8,545 nt of DNA from B16-G9 sp964400655 (GTDB lineage Bacteria > Bacteroidota > Bacteroidia > Bacteroidales > F082), in NCBI GenBank assembly GCA_964400655.1, contig CAYNVN010000045.1, positions 1 to 8,545 on the forward strand, read 5' to 3'. Under the pieces are notes generated by a model. That model ran no database searches and had not been told where the DNA came from. It saw only the letters and a program-made list of their open reading frames with translations. The position numbers and the translations under genes were made by a program. Positions 1-7,229 of this stretch are shown piece after piece (position 1 is the first letter of the stretch; each line of letters starts with the position of its first letter).

Positions 1-370
1 TAAGGTGTAAAATGGTTTTTTGTTGTTCGGGCAACCGTTCCATCAGCTCTTTAACCTGCTTTATCATATCTTTTTGAATGGATTGTTCCATGGGGTTAAT
101 CAGCGGCTGTTTGTTTATCTCTTCGTTAAGGCTGCCGAATTTTTCGCGTTTGGTTTTAATCTTGTCCAAACATCTGTTTTTTGTCATTGTCATCATCACG
201 GCTTCCATATTTGAGTATTTGTTCAGGGTATTTCGCATATCCCACAGTTTCAGATATATCTCCTGCACCGTATCTTCGGCCTCTTCTCTGTTTTTAAGCA
301 GGAACAGCGCCAGCCTGAACAATTTGTTCTTTTTGGGCAGCAACTCCGATTTGAATTTTTCAACGGTCAT
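1..370 (-). CDS. ECF-type RNA polymerase sigma-70 factor (partial, C-terminus beyond left edge)
   Basis: The minus-strand reading frame from ATG at 370 is open to the window edge and gives 123 residues. An in-frame TAA at 380-382 makes this the first possible ATG. Residues 10-78 resemble sigma region 2: hydrophobic LFRLALFLL, then the hallmark AEDTVQEIYLKLWDMR (31-46) of region 2.2, which contacts the RNA polymerase clamp. The stretch MTMTKNRCLDKIKTKR (60-75) fits regions 2.3-2.4, which melt and recognise the -10 element. After a short linker, LMERLPEQQKTILHL (109-123) is the beginning of region 4; the helix-turn-helix that reads the -35 element lies outside the window. The protein would direct RNA polymerase to a specific regulon, often an envelope or stress regulon in Bacteroidota, and is often paired with an anti-sigma factor encoded next to it; none is visible here. 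A terminator separates it from the efflux genes, so it is probably a separate transcription unit. The family call is secure; the regulon is unknown. Confidence 0.9.
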   Translation of the reverse strand, partial: MTVEKFKSELLPKKNKLFRLALFLLKNREEAEDTVQEIYLKLWDMRNTLNKYSNMEAVMMTMTKNRCLDKIKTKREKFGSLNEEINKQPLINPMEQSIQKDMIKQVKELMERLPEQQKTILHL

Positions 371-450
371 TTCAATTATTTAGACGACAAGTACAGATAT
401 ATATTACAATGATACGAAATAGAATAAATTTTGTATTGGCCGGCACATAA

Positions 451-487
451 AAAATGCCATGTTCCTCCTTACGGAACATGGCATTTT
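451..487 (-). terminator. Rho-independent terminator of the efflux operon
   Basis: A perfect 15-bp inverted repeat (arms 451-465 and 473-487, AAAATGCCATGTTCC and its complement) encloses a 7-nt loop. Read on the minus strand, the hairpin ends in six consecutive T residues (454-449). It begins 26 nt after the stop codon of the RND pump gene at 514 and lies before the sigma-factor start at 370. This is the expected place and form for an intrinsic terminator of the pump operon. The A-run on the other flank would also let it act on the plus strand, but no plus-strand gene is present. Confidence 0.9.
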
Positions 488-513
488 ATTATCGAATGAT
501 TAACTGTGTCGAT

Positions 514-3500
514 CTATTCGGGGGTATTAATTTGCCTGTTAACTTTTTCCGGTTTTGTTTCGGGCTTTTTCAGTCCGAAGAATGCAGCATACATGGCAGG
601 AAGCACTATAATTGTAAGCAGTGTTGCAACAAAAAGTCCTCCCATAATGGAAACGGCCATTCCTCCGAACATGGGGTCGGGGAGGAGGGGGGCCATACCG
701 AGAATGGTTGTTCCTGCTGCCATGGCAACCGGAATGGCTCTTGAACGAGTTGCAATAACAATGGCTTCGTACTGTGTGCGTCCGTTTTCTTCTATTTCCT
801 GATTGGCCTGGTCAAGCAGTACAATGGCGTTTTTTATGACCATTCCCACAAGTCCCAATATACCGAGTACGGCAAAGAATCCGTAAAAGAGGCCTGAAGC
901 AAGAAATGCAAAGGTGATACCGATAATAACCAACGGAACCATAAGTCCGATAAGGGTAACGGTTTTCCAGTTGCGGTACTGGAGCATCAGAATGGTAATG
1001 ATAAGCAAAACGGCTATGGGTACTTTACTTCCGATGGCATCCGATGTCATTTGCTGGGTATAGTATATTCCGTCCCACCATAAGCGGTATCCCGGAGGCA
1101 GAGGTATTGCTTCAATTTTCGGCATCAGACTTGCTTCAAGTTCGGCATTACCTACGCCGGCAACGGGGTCGCACTGGGCGGCAATACTTAGCTGACGGTT
1201 AAACTCGGTAAGGTAATAGTTTTCGTACTTAATGGGTATGCTATCGGTTACCTGTTCAAGCGGAATGATGTTGCCGTAGGCATTTAAAATCGGAAGGCTT
1301 CCTATGTGGCCGTAGTTATAATTGTCGCGGTTTTTAGCCTTTAGCAGTACCGGCATAACCCAGTCGCCTTCGCGATAAGTTCCAATTTGTTGTCCGTCGG
1401 CAATGCGTTGCATGGCTCGTGCCATATCGGTTCGGGTAACATTGGCAATACGGCCTTTGTTTTGAGAGTACACCGGTTCCAGTTTTGGTGTTTTAACTCC
1501 CCATCCGTCGCGTATGTTAATGGCAAGCGGGTCTTCGCGCATAATGGCTTTGGCTTTTTCGGCCAGCTCTCTTAAAACAACCGGATCGGGGCCGTCAAAT
1601 TTAGCTACAATAATTGCGTCGGGCGACGGAGCCACTTTAAATTTGTAAAAGATGGCCATTGCATCGGGGAAATTGTTGTCAACATACTGCTTAAACGATT
1701 TCATTAACGAATCGGCAGCAACATAGTCGGTGGTTTCAACCAAAATGTTGGCCAGGTTGGGCCGCGGGCTCCACGATACGGATGCCAGATAATATCTTAA
1801 GGGTGATGCGCCCAGTGTAACAGACACCTGTTTAACATCTTCCCGGGATAACAGATACTCTTCCATTTTTTTAACATCGGCTTCCACCGCTTTAATATCG
1901 GCACCTTCCGGCAGGAAGTAATCGATTTTAAACATTGGTTTGTTGATGGCCGGAAAGAAGTCCTGTTTTACATATTTAAAGAGCCAGATACTGATAATAA
2001 AAAGCGCCACAACACTTGCAAGTGTAAGGTACTTTTTGGCAATTATGCCTTCGATAAAATTGGTGAGTTTATGGTAAAACGGTGTGTCGTAAGGGTCTTT
2101 GTTTTCTCCGCCGCCTTTGGCTTCTTTAAGGATAAAGTCGCCGAACGTGGTGGTTTGTATCAGGGCAAAAACCCAGCTGAGTGTAAGGGCGATGGCAAGT
2201 ACGGCAAACAGCGGTTTAATAATTTCGGCTGTGTTGCTTGGAGCCAGATAGAGGGGTAAAAACGAAAGCGTGGCAATGATGGTAGCCGCCAGTAGTCCCC
2301 ACTGGGGGATGGAGGCTCCCTCTTCCAGCGCTTTTTTTCGTTTCATGCCCTTGGCAATTTTCATCTGGGCATTGTCGGTTACCACAATGGCGTTGTCAAC
2401 CAGCATTCCCATGGCAATAATAATGGCTGCCAGCGAGGTGCGGTGCAGGTCGATGCCGAAAGGCAGCATCAGGAAAAGTGTTCCTAAAATTGAGAAGAGT
2501 AAACTTGTGCCAATAAGCAGGCCGGCACGGGCCCCCATGGATAAGAGAATAAGTACGATAACAATGGCCAGCGATTCGAGCAGGTTGACAATAAAAGTGT
2601 TGTTGGCTTCTAAAGCTACCTCGTCTTCAAAATAGATGCCGTTCATTTCGATGCCCACCGGCAGGAGTGGCATAATTTGTTCCAGTTTTTCGCGAATGCT
2701 TCTTCCGGCTACCACCGAGTTTCCACCTTCGCGGGTTGAAAAGCCGATTCCGATGGCCGGCAGCGCATTGAGGCGCATCATTTGGCCGGGCGGATCTTTG
2801 TAAGCTTTTTTAACGCTTGCCAAATCGCCAAGACGAATGCGGTTACCCTGTTTTCCGGTAATGACAAGGTTTTTTACCTCTTCGATGGATTTAAAGGTAC
2901 CCACGGCATCAATTCTTACATCAAAACTCCCCGATTCAATTTGACCGGTATTAATCAGCTGGTTTTGCGATGCCAGTGCCGTTTGGATATCTTTGGGTGT
3001 AATTCCGGAGTTTGCCAGTTTTTGATCCGAGATGTAAACATTAAGCACCCGGTCCTGAATACCAAACAGTTTTACTTTGGCAACATCTTCGGCCGTTGCC
3101 AGTTGCTGTTTGATAAACTGGGCATAATCTTCCAGTTCGGAATAGGAGAAACCCGGGTCGGCGGTAAGTCCGTAATAGATTCCGTAAACGGCACCAAAGT
3201 CGTCGTTAACAATAATGGTACTTGCTTCTTTGGGCAACTTGGATTGTACATCCATTACTTTACGTCGCATTTCGTCCCAAACCTGGCCAAAGCGTTCTTT
3301 GGGTACCCATTGGTACATGTCAACTTTTATATAGCTAAATCCCGGACGTGATTCGGATTTGATAAAATCTACCAGCGGATGGGTTTGTATTTCCCTTTCA
3401 ATGATCTCGGTTACCTGTTCCCTGACCTGTTCGGCAGTGGCTCCCGGATAGTAGGTCATAAATATAATCTGTTTGATCACAAAGGGGGAATCTTCGCGTT

Positions 3501-3600
3501 TTCCCAAATGCTCAAAGGCAAATATTCCTCCGATAATGGTGATGATCAGAAAGAAAAATATGACCTGCTTATTTTTTAATGCGTATCCTGCAATATTCAT
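514..3600 (-). CDS. RND-family efflux transporter permease (AcrB/HAE1-like inner-membrane pump)
   Basis: At 1028 residues this is a full-length RND pump. It would use the proton gradient to drive a substrate from the periplasm or outer membrane leaflet into the TolC-like channel. TM1 is at about 11-29, followed by a large periplasmic porter loop that includes YYPGATAEQV (50-59) and then TM2-6 (about 336-490). A second TM and loop unit starts with TM7 at about 523-541, and TM8-12 fill about 865-1005. TM4 carries GMLVDNAIVV with D402 and N403; TM10 carries VIKNAIVLLD with K923. These align with D407, D408 and K940 of E. coli AcrB. The position equivalent to AcrB T978 is A961, reached with the same 38-residue spacing, so two of the four classical relay residues differ. 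I chose ATG at 3600; an in-frame TTG at 3609 would add three residues but looks like a fortuitous extension. The gene starts 14 nt after the adaptor stop. Substrate class (drug, lipid, metal, other) cannot be told; the metal-type methionine motifs were not evident. Confidence 0.95.
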   Translation of the reverse strand: MNIAGYALKNKQVIFFFLIITIIGGIFAFEHLGKREDSPFVIKQIIFMTYYPGATAEQVREQVTEIIEREIQTHPLVDFIKSESRPGFSYIKVDMYQWVPKERFGQVWDEMRRKVMDVQSKLPKEASTIIVNDDFGAVYGIYYGLTADPGFSYSELEDYAQFIKQQLATAEDVAKVKLFGIQDRVLNVYISDQKLANSGITPKDIQTALASQNQLINTGQIESGSFDVRIDAVGTFKSIEEVKNLVITGKQGNRIRLGDLASVKKAYKDPPGQMMRLNALPAIGIGFSTREGGNSVVAGRSIREKLEQIMPLLPVGIEMNGIYFEDEVALEANNTFIVNLLESLAIVIVLILLSMGARAGLLIGTSLLFSILGTLFLMLPFGIDLHRTSLAAIIIAMGMLVDNAIVVTDNAQMKIAKGMKRKKALEEGASIPQWGLLAATIIATLSFLPLYLAPSNTAEIIKPLFAVLAIALTLSWVFALIQTTTFGDFILKEAKGGGENKDPYDTPFYHKLTNFIEGIIAKKYLTLASVVALFIISIWLFKYVKQDFFPAINKPMFKIDYFLPEGADIKAVEADVKKMEEYLLSREDVKQVSVTLGASPLRYYLASVSWSPRPNLANILVETTDYVAADSLMKSFKQYVDNNFPDAMAIFYKFKVAPSPDAIIVAKFDGPDPVVLRELAEKAKAIMREDPLAINIRDGWGVKTPKLEPVYSQNKGRIANVTRTDMARAMQRIADGQQIGTYREGDWVMPVLLKAKNRDNYNYGHIGSLPILNAYGNIIPLEQVTDSIPIKYENYYLTEFNRQLSIAAQCDPVAGVGNAELEASLMPKIEAIPLPPGYRLWWDGIYYTQQMTSDAIGSKVPIAVLLIITILMLQYRNWKTVTLIGLMVPLVIIGITFAFLASGLFYGFFAVLGILGLVGMVIKNAIVLLDQANQEIEENGRTQYEAIVIATRSRAIPVAMAAGTTILGMAPLLPDPMFGGMAVSIMGGLFVATLLTIIVLPAMYAAFFGLKKPETKPEKVNRQINTPE

Positions 3601-3614
3601 AATACCCAATTGAT

Positions 3615-4700
3615 TTAATTAAAAGCTTTTTGGTCAAGAATCTTAACTTTCTGTCCTTCAATAAGACGTTTGGCACCTGCAACAACAATTTGTTGTCCGG
3701 TTTTTAGGCCACTGGCAATTTTAACATTGTCTTTTCCTGAAAAGCCATCCAGTTTTACATGCTGTTTTTTTACGGTTTTAACATCGCCGTTTCCTTCTAA
3801 AATCCAAACGGAGGGTGTTTTATCGGTTTCGCCTTCAAAAACCGCCGCAAAAGGAATGGTTAATATATTATCTTCGTTGGTAATGTTTTTCAGGTTAATG
3901 TTGACTTTACAGCTCATTCCGGCTGAGATTTTGGGTTGATCCGGATTGTTGGGGTCGTTTACATGGTCGAGATAGAGGCGTAAGGGAAACCCTTCGGCTG
4001 TGGGTACTTTAGCCATCTCTTTGAGGGTGGCTTTAAAAACCTTACCGGGATAAGTATCAAAGGTAACATTAAATGAGTCGAAGTTTCTGAATTTTACCGC
4101 CAATTGTTCGGGAATGGTGGTTGCTACTTCAATAATTGAGAGGTTTGACAGGGTTGTGATGGCCTGTTTGGGCAGTACCTCCTGACCCACATCCACAAGT
4201 TTTTTACCGTAATATCCGGTGAACGGGGCGTGGAGTTTGGTGTCTTTTAAATCGTTAACTGCATCTTCCCAGGCTGCTTTTGCTTCGAGGTACAAAGCGT
4301 TTTTGCGGTCGTAATCGTTTTTTGCCACGGCTCCCTTTTTCCATAGGCGTTTGTAGCGTTCCGCTTCGGCTTTGGTTTGCTCGTAACGGGCTTTTGCCGA
4401 CTGTTCGGCAATTTTATAATCTCTCGGGTCCAATTGGGCCACCAGTTGACCTTTTTTAACTTTGGCACCTTCAATAACATTTGTTTTTATTAAAGGGCCG
4501 CCAACCCTGAAAGATAGTTCCGCTTCCTGTGTTGCTTTTGTTGTGGCAGGATATCCCTGGTCTGCAAGGTCTGCGGTACTGCCGATTATCATGGCTTTAA
4601 CGGGTCTTATAATCTCTTTTTTTGGAGCTTCTTCGGAGCTGCATCCGGTAAAAAAGATAAATACAACCACTAACGTTAATAAATAGGTTAATTTCTTCAT
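3615..4700 (-). CDS. Efflux RND transporter periplasmic adaptor subunit (membrane fusion lipoprotein)
   Basis: This 361-residue protein should bridge the RND pump and the TolC-like channel in the periplasm. It begins with a lipoprotein signal peptide: MKKL, a hydrophobic run, and the lipobox FTGC with acylated Cys20. SS follows the cysteine. The biotinyl-lipoyl-like half motifs are visible as LSFRVGGPLIKTNVIEGAKV (62-81) with KKGQLVAQLDPRDY (82-95), and the return half as LHAPFTGYYGKKLVDVGQEV (156-175). Between them, about 96-153 is a charged, Ala/Lys/Glu-rich helical hairpin (AKARYEQTKAEAERYKRLWK, then an Ala-rich return helix) that would contact the channel tip. A beta-barrel domain follows (about 185-270), then the membrane-proximal domain ending GLKTGQQIVVAGAKRLIEGQ (331-350). 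Length and domain order are normal for the HlyD/AcrA family. It lies 12 nt after the channel gene and 14 nt before the pump gene, so co-translation in one operon is very likely. Confidence 0.95.
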   Translation of the reverse strand: MKKLTYLLTLVVVFIFFTGCSSEEAPKKEIIRPVKAMIIGSTADLADQGYPATTKATQEAELSFRVGGPLIKTNVIEGAKVKKGQLVAQLDPRDYKIAEQSAKARYEQTKAEAERYKRLWKKGAVAKNDYDRKNALYLEAKAAWEDAVNDLKDTKLHAPFTGYYGKKLVDVGQEVLPKQAITTLSNLSIIEVATTIPEQLAVKFRNFDSFNVTFDTYPGKVFKATLKEMAKVPTAEGFPLRLYLDHVNDPNNPDQPKISAGMSCKVNINLKNITNEDNILTIPFAAVFEGETDKTPSVWILEGNGDVKTVKKQHVKLDGFSGKDNVKIASGLKTGQQIVVAGAKRLIEGQKVKILDQKAFN

Positions 4701-4712
4701 CTTATTATGTTT

Positions 4713-6020
4713 TTATTGATTTTTTTTCGACATTTTGCTGAATTCGCCAAGTGCATATAAATAATCGGAGTAGGCAACATTGAGGTCGTATTTTGCCATG
4801 ATATAGTTGCGGTAGGTTTGTTGCCATCCCAACTGAGCATCGAGAACCTCCAGTACCGAGGATAAACCTTCGTTATACCTGTCGAGGAAAACATCAACAT
4901 TTTTTTTGGCATTGTCCAGTGAGCTTTTGGCAAAATCAAGCTGCTCCTGCGAACGTTCCAGTTTATAGTAACTGCTTTCAACCTGTAACGTTATCTGGTC
5001 TTTTGTTTGCTGCATTTGCAGTTTTGATATTTCGGTTTGTTGCCGTATGGCAAAAACCTCTTTGTGTTTTTGGTTCCAGTGGAAAATAGGAATGGAAAGT
5101 TGTGCTTTAAGGTAGTAGTTGAATCCCGGATCTTTTTCTAATCCCGGAGCAGGTGCGCCCCATTTGCCGCCGATGAGTGCGCCCAGTTGAGGCATGTATT
5201 TTGAACCGGTAATTTTTTCTGTATATTGATTTTTCATAACCTGATTTTTAAGAAAACTTATTTCAGGCCGCTGGCTCAGTGCCAGTTCAGTCAGTGTGTC
5301 AACCGCCCGGTTCCATTGAACAACAATTAACGAATCGGCAATATACACGGGTGTGTCGAGCGGTAAACCTATCAATTTATTGAGTCTCATCATGCTTACC
5401 TGCAACTCTTTTTTGCTGTTGATAACATCGTAACCTGCCTGATTGTATCTTACTTTTGACTGATATAGCTCGTTCATGCCGGCTACCTCTTCGTCAACAC
5501 GGTCTTTAATTACTTTAACAAAGTCGGCAAGAACTTCCTGATACTTTATGTTAAGTTTCAGCATTTCGTTTTTTGCCACGGCATTCCAATAATACCGGTC
5601 GGATTTAAGCATAACCTGTTGTTTGTTCATATATACCAGCTCCTGCATCATATTTGTTTCCGATTCGGCAATCCGTTTTTTATTGATAAGATATCCTCCG
5701 GTTAAAATGGGCTGGTACAGGTCGAGATTGAGAGAATAGAAGTGGTTGATCTCTTCTCCCGGAACGCCAATATCGGTTGGGGCCTGTAAAATACCTTCGC
5801 CGTAGTAGGCATATCTGCCGTTAAAATCAAGTTGAGGTAACCTTCCTGCCTGTGCTGCATCCGCTTTAGACCGGGCACCACTCAAACTGTGTTCGGCCAT
5901 TTTAACACTTTGTTGATACTCCAATGCCTTTTGCCGGTAATAGCTTACAAGCGTATCGTTTTGAGCATACGATACACTGAAGAGCAACATGATAATTACC
6001 GATGATAATATTTTCTTCAT
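4713..6020 (-). CDS. TolC-family outer membrane efflux channel
   Basis: This is a 435-residue OEP-family (TolC-type) protein forming the trimeric outer-membrane duct of the tripartite pump. The N-terminus is a Sec signal peptide (MKKILSS, hydrophobic core, VSYA with likely cleavage before Gln20); there is no lipobox cysteine, unlike many OprM/NodT relatives. Two structural repeats can be seen. The first has a strand region RLPQLDFNGRYAYYG (60-74), the turn strand LYQPILTGG (101-109) and a long amphipathic helix to about 215. The second has ALSQRPEISFLKNQV (247-261), strand YMPQLGALIGGKWG (275-288), the proline strand LSIPIFHW (308-315) and helices to the end. The repeated strand/proline pattern is typical of the two barrel-forming segments. 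It is the first gene of the channel-adaptor-pump trio, in the usual order for Bacteroidota. The 59-nt gap ahead of it shows no obvious promoter. The ATG at 6020 lacks a Shine-Dalgarno sequence but is supported by the signal peptide. Confidence 0.93.
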   Translation of the reverse strand: MKKILSSVIIMLLFSVSYAQNDTLVSYYRQKALEYQQSVKMAEHSLSGARSKADAAQAGRLPQLDFNGRYAYYGEGILQAPTDIGVPGEEINHFYSLNLDLYQPILTGGYLINKKRIAESETNMMQELVYMNKQQVMLKSDRYYWNAVAKNEMLKLNIKYQEVLADFVKVIKDRVDEEVAGMNELYQSKVRYNQAGYDVINSKKELQVSMMRLNKLIGLPLDTPVYIADSLIVVQWNRAVDTLTELALSQRPEISFLKNQVMKNQYTEKITGSKYMPQLGALIGGKWGAPAPGLEKDPGFNYYLKAQLSIPIFHWNQKHKEVFAIRQQTEISKLQMQQTKDQITLQVESSYYKLERSQEQLDFAKSSLDNAKKNVDVFLDRYNEGLSSVLEVLDAQLGWQQTYRNYIMAKYDLNVAYSDYLYALGEFSKMSKKNQ

Positions 6021-6079
6021 TCTTTATAATGTTTTTGGTTTATTTCGGGTTTGTGCAGGGCGGTTTGTCAATATTAATT

Positions 6080-7156
6080 TTACGGATTAAACTTTGATTT
6101 TTTTCTAAATCCCAGCATTCTGTAATTGAGTGATAACAAGATTGATTTACGGTCGCCTATTATACCGCCTTCGGTACGCAGCTGCCAGCTTTTATTGATT
6201 TGGTATTGAATGCCCACCAATCCGTTCCAATGGGCTTTTACCTGTTTGTCCATGTTGTAAGCAATGGTTGATTCGCCGGTACTTTCGGCCACGGCATCTC
6301 TTAGTTTTTCAAGCAATTTCTTTTTTACGGGGCCGGTTTCGGGATCGTTGATTTTATCGTTTATATTATCGACAATGCCATCCTTAACGCCTTGGTAATC
6401 GTCAATGGCTTCGTTAAGTTTGATATAACCGAGTGTTTCATTTTGCATGGTAACAAACATGGTTCCTATCCAAACCGAGATGTTACTATGAGGACGTTTT
6501 TTAAAGGTAAATACTTTTCCCATTCTGATACCAACCACATTTGCCATGGTGGCTTTGTCAAGCAGCTCGGGTTTGTTCCATGTTATATTGGCATCTAACG
6601 AAATCCAGACAGGTCCCACACCTCCGGCAACCAAAACACCCACACCGCTTGTGGTGATTCCCTGTTCAACGGGTTTGGTGGGTAACGGTTTTCCGAGTAA
6701 AATCGCTTCCACTGTTGTTGATGAACGACCGTAACCAAAAATACCATAGAGGTCAATAAACGGGAAGAGCCAGATATCGGGTCTGATATTAAACGACCAC
6801 GATTGGTTTGTGTTGTTTCCAAAACTTAATATTTCGTCGTCCAACGGGGTTAGAGGAAGTAGTTCGGAGCCATCGGGTTTGTTTATGCCCAGTTGGAAAT
6901 TGTCAATAACGATTCCCTGATCCATCCAAAAATAGTTGGCCATAAAACCAATGGGGTATTGAATATCGATACCCCGCTGATAAGCTTTTTGTCCCCAAAA
7001 CGGAAAAACATAATGATAATCTACTTTTTTTAAACTATCGGTATAAGCTTCGTATTTTGATTTAACTCTTTTTGAAGCATACTGTGAGAAAGCGTTATGT
7101 GTAATTAAAAATGTGAAAATAGATGCGATTAAAATGGATTTGTAAAATGCTTTCAT
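6080..7156 (-). CDS. Unrecognised exported protein, probable outer-membrane beta-barrel
   Basis: I do not recognise a named family for this 358-residue protein. It starts with a clear signal peptide (MKAFYKSILIASIFTFLI, cleavage likely after AFS at residue 24). The mature protein is rich in alternating aromatic and hydrophobic strands with Gly and Asn turns, for example FMANYFWM (71-78), IRPDIWLFPFIDLYGIFGYG (124-143), GVGVLVAGGVGPVWISLDAN (171-190) and a final LLSLNYRMLGF (340-350). This is the pattern of an outer-membrane barrel. Between strands, about residues 246-305 form a very different, charged, helix-prone insert with many Asp, Lys and Glu, which could be a periplasmic or extracellular loop. 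It is followed by a 59-nt gap and then the TolC-like gene, and preceded by a 73-nt gap that carries a putative promoter. A partnership with the efflux pump is suggested only by proximity. It might instead be part of the envelope unit with the Omp85-like protein upstream. Confidence 0.75.
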   Translation of the reverse strand: MKAFYKSILIASIFTFLITHNAFSQYASKRVKSKYEAYTDSLKKVDYHYVFPFWGQKAYQRGIDIQYPIGFMANYFWMDQGIVIDNFQLGINKPDGSELLPLTPLDDEILSFGNNTNQSWSFNIRPDIWLFPFIDLYGIFGYGRSSTTVEAILLGKPLPTKPVEQGITTSGVGVLVAGGVGPVWISLDANITWNKPELLDKATMANVVGIRMGKVFTFKKRPHSNISVWIGTMFVTMQNETLGYIKLNEAIDDYQGVKDGIVDNINDKINDPETGPVKKKLLEKLRDAVAESTGESTIAYNMDKQVKAHWNGLVGIQYQINKSWQLRTEGGIIGDRKSILLSLNYRMLGFRKKSKFNP

Positions 7157-7181
7157 GTTATTAAATATTAGTTGAACATAC

Positions 7182-7203
7182 TATCTTTATAGGTACAAAG
7201 ATA
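7182..7203 (-). promoter_or_regulatory. Candidate -7 promoter box within a perfect 7-bp dyad
   Basis: In the 73-nt gap before the barrel gene that starts at 7156, the minus strand contains TATCTTTG at 7203-7196. This matches the TAnnTTTG -7 consensus of Bacteroidota primary-sigma promoters exactly. A start site about seven bases further on would leave a leader of some 30-35 nt. I see no good TTTG -33 element at the usual distance, so the promoter call is tentative. The same bases form one arm of an inverted repeat, TATCTTT-N8-AAAGATA (arms 7182-7188 and 7197-7203), which could be an operator for a dimeric regulator overlapping the promoter. The dyad lacks a GC-rich stem and T-run, so it is not a typical terminator. 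Confidence 0.35.
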
Positions 7204-7229
7204 CTTATTTATTTAAATTCTTTTTGTCA

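Noticed and set aside
407..414. TATCATTG on the minus strand, a 7 of 8 match to the Bacteroidota -7 box, ahead of the sigma-factor gene
   Set aside because: The distance to the start (37 nt) is plausible, but it has a mismatch, no convincing -33 element was found, and such matches are frequent in AT-rich DNA.
454..802. Plus-strand open frames crossing the terminator and the end of the pump gene
   Set aside because: They run through the terminator hairpin and antisense to the pump C-terminus, with low-complexity His/Gly/Cys-rich products and no plausible start context.
2270..2635. Plus-strand open frame of 121 codons, Met/Ala/Ser-rich
   Set aside because: It is the antisense reading of the TM4 region of the RND pump; the composition reflects the opposite strand's hydrophobic codons.
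2782..3351. Plus-strand open frame of 189 codons
   Set aside because: It lies wholly inside the RND pump gene on the opposite strand, shows no family motif, and the pump frame is clearly the coding one.
3601..3609. TTG at 3609 as the start of the RND pump
   Set aside because: The ATG at 3600 gives the normal RND N-terminus with TM1 close behind it; the extra three residues add nothing recognisable, and the adaptor gene stops only 5 nt before the TTG.
6048..6068. Two direct copies of ACAAACC (minus strand) spaced 14 nt apart, ahead of the TolC-like gene
   Set aside because: Seven-base repeats in a low-complexity gap are too short to claim as a regulator site without conservation data.
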